Shown: one piece after another, positions 33,101 through 45,100 of the stretch | Layout of the letters: each line of letters opens with the position of its first letter | Position numbering within the stretch: position 1 is the first letter of the stretch | Notes under the pieces: model-generated | Told to the model about the DNA's origin: nothing | What the model saw: only the letters and a program-made list of their open reading frames with translations | Databases searched by the model: none | NCBI GenBank assembly: GCA_903813345.2 | Contig: CAIIXF020000008.1 | Location: 17,904,822 to 17,968,821 of the forward strand | Direction of reading: 5' to 3' | Source of the DNA: Owenia fusiformis | Lineage: Eukaryota > Annelida > Polychaeta > Sabellida > Oweniidae | DNA: 64,000 nucleotides | Program-made: the position numbers and the translations under genes

Positions 33101-36100
33101 TCGTGTTTTATGATGCTCCTATCCCATTGTTAATACATGTACGATATCAGAGTTATTCGACTTAAACATTTTGAGATATAGAGGCAAATGTGGAGGACGA
33201 AAGGATTTCCATATGTGTACATTTTTCTCAAAAAACGTCACATTCTGTGGTGTTAAAAAGCGAAAATGTGTAACAATGCGTGCGCGACCTTTTTGCGATA
33301 CGTCTAAGTGATGCATTTATACGGGCAATTAGTCATACGTATAGGTTGGCGTTTCGATTTTATATGCGAGCTTAAACTCCCTAACAATACAGGCATAGGT
33401 GATATAACGTGAGATGAAAGATCTCAAAATACCTGAATTCTGCACTCGCTTGGATCACAAAATCCTAGCCAAATCTAGTCCATGATTCCAAGACTGTCAA
33501 TGACTGAAAAGCCGCGAATGATATGTCATGGTTTATCATGATTGAAAGGGTAGGTAATTCAGATGTTTCTTTCAGTGGCTTATTACACCGAGTAATGAAC
33601 AGTGGTGCGATGATCCATCGCTACTTATATTTCTATATCTCGTGTCCCATGACTGTTATTCTAATTCAAGCTATTCCAGACCAATAACTATATGACAGCT
33701 TCGGTAACATCGGAATAAATTACTTTGTTTGCACAAACCAGTCTCTAGAAAGACGATCTCTCTAAAGATGGCTTTGTGTGAATAAAATACCATTGGCAGG
33801 CGCTGGCAATCATGGGTCTCGAACAGAGCATTTGGGTCATATTCGAAAAAAACATTATTGCCGGTGTAAAAGGGTAGTAGGTCCTTTCAAATTATGGTCC
33901 TACTCTCCATTGATTTATATGGTGACCTAAATACAACACTTTCTCTCATTATCTTATACGCAATCAGGGCCAGTAAGGGCCGATAAGAAAGGGGACCATA
34001 ATCCCTGGGGGACCATTATTTCTTTCACACCGGTTTTCCATCCATCGAAGGAAAATAACATTCATTAATTACACCCAGTAACAAATTACATTTCATGTGG
34101 CATTTTGAGTGGAACGTCTTAATTCCTTCTCGGTTAGCTATCAAATCACAGAAGAAAACTAATTTCCATTTTGAAGGCTCGCTTATCCGAGGACAACGAT
34201 TTATCATAAAGGGGGGGAGATTGTTGTCATGATGGGATTTATATTCCTCGTCGCGACTGACAAGTTTTGAGACGTCCAGACAATAATCAGGTTTTGTATG
34301 CCTTCATTATTATGGTAATTATGTCGATAAATGTTTTAAGAAAATACTGATTATAAAAACTAAGTTAACAGGTTTTATAGGGCAAATTCTCGTTATGACA
34401 TTTTCAATGAATTCAACACGCCAGAATATTGAGATATCCTTCCAAAGAACACATAACACAAACATATCCAATCTAAGGAACGTAGAAAGAGAATTATATT
34501 TGGTTAAATTCCACATTGGGACAATATTTTCTTTAGGCTAACTGCGGCTGAAGGTATCGTTATCACGAAAGACACAAATCGAACAAGAGCCCTATAATGA
34601 ATCAATCTTGCCATGGACATGTGAAGACGAGTCTCCCACGACCTAAATGAAATTGAAACACATGTATTTGGTTCAGTGTTAATGTAGTCGATTGGCCACA
34701 GGGCGACCCATATAAGTTACCATGCTTTTTTAATTGACTATCGATGGTGCATGCAAATTACATTAATCTGTTTGATATATAGGTCTCGTCGTCTCCCGAT
34801 TAGAGTCCAAAATTGGGTTCGAAGTCTGTTGAATCAATCCGTATTGACAGTGATGGACATTATCATCAGTATAACGTCGTCCCCATTTAACCCACAGGAT
34901 GCCAATTCCCTGAATCTCAAACCTTTGGATCGTCAGTATCCAAGAAATGTTTAAATTGGTCACTTTTTAACACTCCTGTAGAGACCAGAGTACATGTGCA
35001 GTAGCCCCAAAATTCCATCCTATGAACGCAGAGTTCCAGACATCATCCATTGCATTCCTTAAGGATGTTCCCTGGACGAAGTTGAAAACGATGAACACCA
35101 ACCCCTAATTTTTCTTTTCAAAATGTGAAGTACATAGCATAACTAAGTGTTTCTGTGAGTTTAAGAAAAAGTTAAATATTCAAAAGTGTGTTTTGGGGTG
35201 AAAACCTGATTTTTAACATGGGTTTCAATGAGAAAGTGCCACGCCCACTTTTGTCAAATATTGACACTTTAGAGGCCTCTTGCTCAGAAAAAAGCACACT
35301 AACATATGGTTTTTAAAGTTTTAATATTCTTTGTTGCCCGTGAGAATCCCAGAAAACCATTTTTGAGAAAAAGTTAAATACTATTGAATATTTTCCTATC
35401 TGACCAGGGAACATCCTTAAGGAAGAAACTCGTGGATGAGGTTTGGAGACCTGCGTTCGGAGGATGCAAAAATGCGACAAACCGTGCATTTTTTATTGCC
35501 TCGAAGTGTCAAAGTCATTATTAAGCAATGTTCATTGTTTTGTAAGGTACGAACATATATTAGGAAAGTAAAGTGTTTTGAAGCTATTCTACATGTATTT
35601 CTAGTACTTCGTCCAAATAAGGGAGAATAAGGAGTGTGTATCATGAATGATAAAAATTTTCTTTTTGAATACTTGTGCCCAATTTTCAGATCATTCTAGA
35701 TCTGCACATAAGATTCCCGCTCTCGAACGACTTCCAGGCGCTTTGTTGCAAATCCTTTCTGAGAAGCCCCTGTTACGATATTTTCTGGGATAATCGGATA
35801 CGATCGATGGCAAAGCTAAGGAGAACATGAAACTAAATGTATAAGTCTGTCAGCATGATTGAAAAACATTTATCTTATCGGAGGATGATCAGACAGGCTT
35901 ATTATAGCAAAAAAATGATATGACCTATACCTGGGAAAGAATGCAATTAAATATCCAACTATGGTCAAGTTCAACTTACAGTTCAGATGGGTTTTCTGAA
36001 ATAATAGAATATGAGCAAATTCATTGGTTATCTGGAAGTATCTCGCTGTTTTTATTTCATTTTTATTTGACGATGAGTTTTTTATTTATATGTCTTTAAG

Positions 36101-39100
36101 CAGCATCTGTTCATATATTATGATTCTTTACAGGAACGGGAGAAAGTAGGAAAATTACATTCTCAATTTCTTCTGTCTAAATAGCCGAAGACCACGGTCC
36201 GAGAGCACTTATAGCATCTCTTCGTATCCTGTTTCTTCGCGTTATGCCGTTTCAACAGCAAAAGGAAACTAATCATGCGTGATAGATAATCTCCCAATTC
36301 AACCCTGATCTAGAGATCAAACAGACAATCCGTCATGATTATCCTACATTTGAAACGGAGACCTGATCTCAATCGCATGCATTAGTCCGTCCTTCTCTGA
36401 ATCATCTTCAATAGGTCGTGATATAACAATGTATAAATGTTAGTGGTCTTTAGGCGGGAATCTCAACCACAGTGCATTATTCCGTCCTTCTCTGAATCAT
36501 CTTCAATAGGTCATGATATAACAATGTATGAATGTTAATGGTCTTTAGGCGGGAATCTCAATCACAGTGCATTATTCCGTCCTTCTCTGAATCATCTTCA
36601 ATAGGTGATGATATAACAATGTATGAATGTTAGTGGTCTTTAGGCGGGAATCTCAATCACAGTGCATTATTCCGTCCTTCTCTGAATCATCTTCAATAGG
36701 TGATGATATAACAATGTATGAATGTTAGTGGTCTTTAGGCGGGAATCTCAATCACAGTGCATTATTCCGCCTTTCTCTGACTAATCTTCAATAGGTCGTG
36801 ATATAACAATGAATGAATGTTAGTGGTCTTTAGGCGGGAATCTCAATCACAGTGCATTATTCCGTCCTTCGCTGAATCATCTTCAATAGGTCGTGATATA
36901 ACAATGTATGAATGTTAGTGGTCTTTAGGCGGGAATCTCAATCACAGTGCATTATTCCGCCTTTCTCTGACTAATCTTCAATAGGTCGTGATATAACAAT
37001 GAATGAATGTTAGTGGTCTTTAGGCGTGAATCTCAATCACGGTGCATTATTCCGTCCTTCGCTGAATCATCTTCAATAGGTCATGATACAACAATGTATA
37101 AATGTTAGTGGTCTTTATGCGGGAATCTCAACCACAGTGCATTATTCCGTCCTTCTCTGAATCATCTTCAATAGGTCATGATATAACAATGTATGAATGT
37201 TAGTGGTCTTTAGGCGGGAATCTCAATCACAGTGCATTATTCCGTCCTTCTCTGAATCATCTTCAATAGGTCATGATATAACAATGTATGAATGTTAGTG
37301 GTCTTTAGGCGGGAATCTCAATCACAGTGCATTATTCCGTCCTTCTCTGAATCATCTTCAATAGGTCATGATATAACAATGTATGAATGTTAGTGGTCTT
37401 TAGGCGGGAATCTCAATCACAGTGCATTATTCCGTCCTTCTCTGAATCATCTTCAATAGGCCGTGATATAACAATGTATGAATGTTAGTGGTCTTTAGGC
37501 GGGAATCTCAATCACAGTGCATTATTCCGTCCTTCTCTGAATCATCTTCAATAGGTCATGATACAACAATGTATAAATGTTAGTGGTCTTTATGCGGGAA
37601 TCTCAATCACAGTGCATTATTCCGTCCTTCTCTGAATAATCTTCAATAGGTCGTGATATAACAATGTCTGAATATTATTGGTCTTTATGCGGGAATCTCA
37701 ATCACAGTGCATTATTCCGTCCTTCTCTGAATCATCTTCAATAGGTGATGATATAACAATGTATGAATGTTAGTGGTCTTTAGGCGTGAATCTCAATCAC
37801 AGTGCATTATTCCGTCCTTCTTTGAATCATCTTCAATAGGTCATGATACAACAATGTATAAATGTTAGTGGTCTTTATGCGGGAATCTCAACCACAGTGC
37901 ATTATTCCGTCCTTCTCTGAATCATCTTCAATAGGTCATGATATAACAATGTATGAATGTTAATGGTCTTTAGGCGGGAATCTCAATCACAGTGCATTAT
38001 TCCGCCTTTCTCTGACTAATCTTCAATAGGTCGTGATATAACAATGAATGAATGTTAGTGGTCTTTAGGCGTGAATCTCAATCACGGTGCATTATTCCGT
38101 CCTTCTTTGAATCATCTTCAATAGGTCGTGATATAACAATGTATGAATGTTAGTGGTCTTTATGCGTGAATCTCAATCACAGTGCATTATTCCGTCCTTC
38201 TTTGAATCATCTTCAATAGGTCGTGATATAACAATGTATGAATGTTAGTGGTCTTTATGCGTGAATCTCAATCACAGTGCATTATTCCGTCCTTCTTTGA
38301 ATCATCTTCAATAGGTCGTGATATAACAATGTATGAATGTTAGTGGTCTTTATGCGGGAATCTCAACCACAGTGCATTATCCCGCCTTTCTCTGACTAAT
38401 CTTCAATAGGTTGGGACATACCACTAATGCCAGAATGTAAATGGCCTTTATGCAGGGATGTATGCAGAAAGCTGCTTTTCAGCGAATAAAAAGTATGTCA
38501 AACAACTAACGGCCATTGTGGGGGTCGAACCAGCATCCTGGGAATTAGGTGCAAGAAATTGCCAGTAATAAAAACATCTAATAATCCTTGTTGAGTTCAA
38601 TTATAGTATGTCTTATATATCAAAGCACGACTCCCGTGTGTATTCATATACTTCGCAAACTTTATTTACATACAATTTTGATATTTTGATAGATTTTGTA
38701 ACTCAAATTGGCACAAAATCAAAGTTTTGGGTGTTGATCCATTACTCATCTCAGGATTTAACAAATATGTTTCTGAATACATCATTACTTTCATAGCTAA
38801 TGAATGGTTTGAAAATATTTTACTGGTTATTTTTATGAAGCAAAATCTCATAGAATTCCTGTTTTGATGTCTTTAGGACATTCTGCATAACACTCTTCTT
38901 CCTTTCAAATAATTCTAACTATTATAAAGTAGTTCCAAAATCATAGGCGTTTAATTTGGCTGGTTTTCTGATCGAATTAAGGGAGGGAACATCGACAAGA
39001 TATCCAGGATAGAATAGCTCTGCGGAACATTAAATGACAAGCCTGAATAAAAATTGGATCTCAAGATGAAAGCGTTGACTTTAAACAATTTTCATTAACT

Positions 39101-42100
39101 CTAATTTATCGCTGCCCATTTTAGCTTTGTTGGGCTCCAATGCCGGAAAAAATAAAATCAATTTTGCGTTCGGTATTTTATCGTATGACAACTTGTAATT
39201 GCACAATTTTGGTTATAGATTTCAGTTAATACCATCGTTAAACTTTTTCGATCATCAGGAATCAAACTGGATTAGGTTTAGTCATTTCTAGCGGAAAGTT
39301 TATTCAATTCGACAATCTTGGTTCACTTGGTAGGGCGTAATGAATCATACAGACGATGCTAATGGGACCAAACATATTATTACACCATATGTGATGTATC
39401 TTTTATCTGATCCATTTAGGTGACCAAATTAACATTTATGATATACGATTTTGCAAGATTTCGGAACTTTTGTGCGGTTGAATATTTGGCTCATTTGCAA
39501 TTCTTCCAAAGGCAGAAACCTCTCTTTTGGGCAATTTCGGTGCATTAGTTAGATCGCAGACCTATGCCAATTACAGAAATAAACATTGTTAATGATTCCC
39601 TAGAGGAACGTTTTTGGTAATCTTAATACTGATTTGCCATTACTAATTACATGGTCTTTCTTGGCTCTTGTTGTTCACGTTGACCTTAGAAGCTATCTTT
39701 CGCCAGTTTGAATGCCGCATAAAAAGGAAAAATGATATTTTTCATTTCTGTCGGTTTTTCAATTGCAAATTGTATCAGATATTGAGCTTTATCCCATACT
39801 TGGACGTGTTACAGGTACATAAAGCCGGTTTGTAAAAACTTATATTTTCATCAGCGGGCAGATATAGCTTTACGTCCCGCTCCGAGCGGGCAGATATAGT
39901 ATATCTGCCCGCTACGCCATAAACGCCGCTCGCATATTTGTTCATAATTTGTAACGTTCGCGTAATTACTGTGAACGACAATGGAGAAAAACGCAGACAA
40001 TCGCGATCTGTTTGATGGTTTAAAAAAGGGAAGGAGCATCCACTTAATCAATCAAAAATAAATCGAGAAAATAAATGTGGGAATATTTGAGAGAACAGGA
40101 AAATCCGCCCACGGCCAAGAAAACAAAATTGGACATGAATATTCTAAAATATTTCCACGATTGAACAATGTGAGCCAGATGACCAAGAATGGTATATGGG
40201 ATAAACATATTATCCTATAGTCGGTTCAGGATATTGGGATTATCCCTTGGCCAATATAATATATTTTCCCTCGGGACCTGCGGCCCTCGGGCAGATATAT
40301 TATATTTGCCTCGGGATAATCCCAATATCCTGAACCTCGTATAGGATAATCTCTATTTATCCTATACCAAGTAGAGTCTTGGGGAGATAAGTTGATAAGA
40401 TATATCCCGTATCCTGATTTTGAGGTTTCCATATCTAGAACCCTCCATATCTCCCGCTCCGCTTTTTTTAGATAACTCTACTGGGTACAGGATAAAGCAG
40501 TTATGTACGGACGGTTTGGATATGGGATTTATCCCTCGTGACATATGCACATCTACCTTTGGTCTCTCAGGTAGATATGCATATATCCCTCCCGCATATC
40601 CAAAACCTCCCAGTACATAACCCTTACCGGAGTATCAAAGCCTATTGCGTGGTGGATGAAGCTACCTCTTTGATAACCAAAAAGTTTTGGGAAGGGTATT
40701 AAACTACACAACGCATAAAGATCAACATTATGAAAGTTTCTTCAGAAAACAATAAAAAGGACATGCCCTTTTTATAGGGAGCAAGAGCCTCTGATTATCT
40801 ATTTACCCGCAAGAAAAACTGCATTGCAATTATGTTGTTTAGCATGCTATAGAAAAAAGACTGGAATCACAAGGAATAGCAAGTGCGAGGAATAGCATAA
40901 GCTTTATAGAAATACTAGAAAAATTTGCAGGGTTTTTCAAATTCTAGAAATACGTTGATTCAGATTGTAATGGTAACGACGTCAGTTTCTCAAGTGTAAG
41001 GGGTCTAATATGTTAAGATTCACCTAGATGCTCATCCGGATAGAGACTAGATAGGCTAATTAATGTGATTGTTGATTGGGCCGCGGAATCGGGGGATAGA
41101 CTACAACAATCTGCAATTTTACGGCGCTTGTTTTAATCTGATTGCCTTGCTGTGGGGAAGTTCTCTATAGACAATATCAGGTATATCGTCCTTCCGGCCA
41201 AATTCAGCACATCAAATCGATCTAGTTAATGAACTCAGCTTTTGTAAACTAAGATGCTAAAATGGCTGACGTTTGATAATGCTAAAATACGTGTATACAG
41301 TAGATTCTGATTTATTAGAGCCCCTCATTACCCAATGCTTGTATTCTCATGGATAGTACAGGCTGACTATGAATCCCACAATGATATGTACAATATCGTG
41401 AAATTGTAATGCCGTTTTCGGGATTACATTTATCATAACAACAGAATGTACACCCCCTCCAAAAGCTTGGTAACCCTGACTTTCTATTCGACAGAGTGAT
41501 ATTTAAAGGCTACTCGGTTAGAATTTTTTTAGAACTTCCGGAACTCGGTTAGAACTTTTTTAGAACTTCCGGCTGTCGGCTACCGGATTAAAGGTAACCT
41601 ACTATTTAAGTATAAATAGTACCTGTCACTTCCATTCGTATTTTAAAAAGTTGGTTTTTAAATAGCAGGTTACCTGTAATCTGGTAGACGACTGCCGAAA
41701 TTTGCATTCGTGAATACAAGCTAAAAAAATGACCTTGGATGTGTTTCTGGTAATATAATGCAATGGAGTTATATGAAAAACTGTGTTCTGGTTGGCTAGA
41801 ATTGGACACGCCTTACCTAGCTAAAACGTTCCCCTAAACTCCATGAAAATGTCAAATAATTAACCTTATTAGGAAAGTCACCGGGTATTGATCTTTCCCT
41901 TGAGTAAACATGAAAAAATGAAATTAACTTTAAAGGCCCTATGAAGTTTTTTCTCTGTTATTTCAACATCTCTTCCTGTGATGTAAATAGTTGTGTAAGG
42001 TTCGTTTCAATGTCTGATTTCCTCCTATTTAAATACCTGAGTAGAGTATCATTTCCTGGTTGTTTTTGAGAAATGCTGTTGTAAACATTGTTTGATCACC

Positions 42101-45100
42101 GTACCGTGGTATTAAGTCCTGCTTAAAATGAACAATGTTTAATAGATTGTTCAGCCTGGTTGGTAAACTGCAGTGGTGCTTGCTTTGGCATATTGATCAG
42201 CCTTATTGTATCTAACGGTGATATATGCCACTTAAAGAGCAATTATCTCGCCTCACTAGTTACCCACAAATTGAAGGTACTATCAATTGTAAGGAAAGTG
42301 TGATTAAAACATAACATATCGGGGTGTTAGTGTTCAGTAAAGTGTATATCCGTGTAGAAATTGCATACACCAATGATGAATATGCAATAATCAATCTTTA
42401 GCCTCTTTGTCTAGCCTTTAACCATTTATATTTAACTTTAACCCCTGCCCAGTTTCCAACCATTATGTCTAAAGTGCAACAATTCATGTCTAACTTTCAA
42501 CCCTTAATGTCTAAATTACAACCATACATGTGTGCCTTTGAACCATTCGCGTGTTACTTACAATCACGCATGTGTTTATACTGTAGAACATCCACGTATA
42601 ACTTACAATCATATACGTGCAACTTTCAACCATTTACGTCTGACTTACAACCATTCTTGGGCAGCTTACAACCATTCACCTGCAACTTACAGTCATTTAC
42701 GCCTGACTTACAACCATTCATGATGTGTAGTTTACAACCATTCACGTGCAACTTACAATCATTCACGTGTAACTTACAACCATTCGCGTTAACTTAAACC
42801 TGCAACTATCATCACGCGGTAGTATCTCTTCGGGACGTATCGAAACCACTCCGTCCCGAAAAACCGTTAATTTGAATTTAAAACCTACCCCAGTGTTTGA
42901 AAATCAAGGATTGTGAGTCTCACACTTCACCGTTTTTCTTCAAACTTGTTCCGTACAAAGCTTCACAGAAATACCTTTCAGTCGATATATTGTTTTCGTG
43001 TACAAAGTACCTCGTTTTAGCGGCGTTTTGGTCCCCAGCTGCGAGATAAAGCAAATTTTCATAACTTTCAACTGTAAGTCAAGTTATCTCGCCAGTCTTT
43101 TACCCATTCTCGCTCATAATTTCAGAATGAACTCCCATTACAACCTTCCATCGCTACGTTTTGATTTTTGGGCATCAAACGCAGCAGTTTCTAAATCATC
43201 CACACATCTCTTAAAATTTGACGAATACGTCCCGTCACCTTCCACTACGCCCCGCCGAGTCTATGACTACAAACGTAGAGTTGTATTCTAAAACATTTTG
43301 TTCGTCGTTGTGTAATTTTACATAGGTTTGCCTTGGTCGTTTCTTAACACCAGTCTTAAGTTTAGCATACATACGGAGTATAACTATAACTGATTGCATG
43401 AAATTGATAATTTAAATGTTTGTGAAGATGTTGCTTTTTAACTTTAATTATATGTAATTGTCCTGTATTTGATTTTGTGAGGTATTCCCAATACCTCCAA
43501 ATTTTCTTGATGTTTTTCCTCAATTACAATAGATCGGAAATGGATGATAAATCTGATGAATTTTTGAAAATCGACATTCCCATGTAAACCCATGAGAAGA
43601 CAGCTGAATTTGCTATCTTTATTCAACAAAAAGTTGATACGTTTCTTCAGGTTCAACAAAGTTATAGGTTAGGGCTGTCCAAATCTGCAAAATTTTCCAA
43701 AAATCTGTCATCTGATAGATTCTAGTTAAAAATTGACTCTTGGTACAAATATTTCCACTCTAGACCCCTGGGAAATTTTGCCACGCGTCTCACTTGAAGT
43801 TTTGGTAATTTTGACAAATATGCCGTTTTCATAAATGGTTTATAACTCAAAATTAAACTGTTGTATTTCAGGAATATGTATTTTTTCTTCATCATGTATG
43901 ATTTTCAATAACCCTACAGGCACCACTTTTTTTAGCTAAATCCATCGGGAAACTTTGCCACGCTTAATTTCAAAATAACGGAGATGTTATCAAAATTGAG
44001 CAATATTGGCACAAAAACGTTTCTAGATTCATATAAAGAATGCATCATCATACAACACTAATTGGTATATAAACAACATCTACTGACTTGGTCTGATAAT
44101 GTAATATAAAGATTTTAACTGTTGTGTGTCAACCTTTCTTCTGTATGATTCCATTGGATTACATTATGAAACGTGTACCATATAAAATGATACATGTTTC
44201 TAACGTTATGCTGAAAATAATATAATTGACATCACCCATCCTTTCGCATTTTAACATTTTTTCAAGGAAAGGGCAGTTTAAACGTTTCTTAAAAATACTT
44301 TCAATTGTTTAGTAATTAAAATCTGTATATTGCAATATCGGGAAATCTAAATTTTAGGGAGATTTTGGACCACCCTATTATAGGTATATTGAAAATGGAC
44401 AAGAATGGGTAAATCTTAAAACACAATCCGATTGGTATTTAGAAGAGACAATGGCAACCTACAAACGGACACATCGATGGACAAATTGTTTTAGAATGCA
44501 ACTCTACGTGTATAGTGATAGACTCGGCGGGGCGTAGTGGAAGATGACGGGACGTATTGGTCAAATTTGAAGAGATGTGTGGATGATTTAGAAACTGCTG
44601 CGTTTGATGCCCAAAAATCAAGACGTAGCGATGGAAGGTTGTAATGGGAGTCCATTCTGAAATTATGGGCGAGAATGGGTAAAAGACTGGCGAGATAACT
44701 TGACTTACAGTTGAAAGTTATGAAAATTTGCTTTATCTCACAGCTGGGGACCAAAACGCCGCTAAAACGAGGTACTTTGTACACGAAAACAATGTATCAA
44801 CTGAAAGGTATTTCTGTGAAACTTTGTACGGAACAAGTTTGAAGAAAAACGGTGAAGTGTGAGACTCACAATCCTTGATTTTCAAACACTGGGGTAGGTT
44901 TTAAATTCAAACTAACGGTTTTTCGGGACGGAGTGGTTTCGATACGTCCCGAAGAGATACTACCGCGTGATCATATCTAAACTGCAACTATTCGAGAGTC
45001 ATAACACGTCATTGTGTAAGTGGAGTAATATAATTTATACCGTTCTCGGTTCTTTATTTTATACCTAGATCATAAATCATACAATTTCATCGCATATACA

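Noticed and set aside
36385-38415. Regular 95-bp repeats resembling a CRISPR array
   Set aside because: The whole unit repeats without unique spacers, in an intron of an animal gene; it is a satellite.
38515-38550. Perfect GGTTCGACCCC B-box on the minus strand
   Set aside because: No A box or tRNA fold is found around it, so it was not called.
42465-42797. 110-codon frame of LQPFTCN heptads
   Set aside because: It is produced by a 21-bp minisatellite and has no flanking coding context.
42998-43291. 97-codon ORF present in both arms of the long-TIR element as a host gene
   Set aside because: It is part of the terminal repeats and unrecognised. It is kept as an element feature, not a gene.
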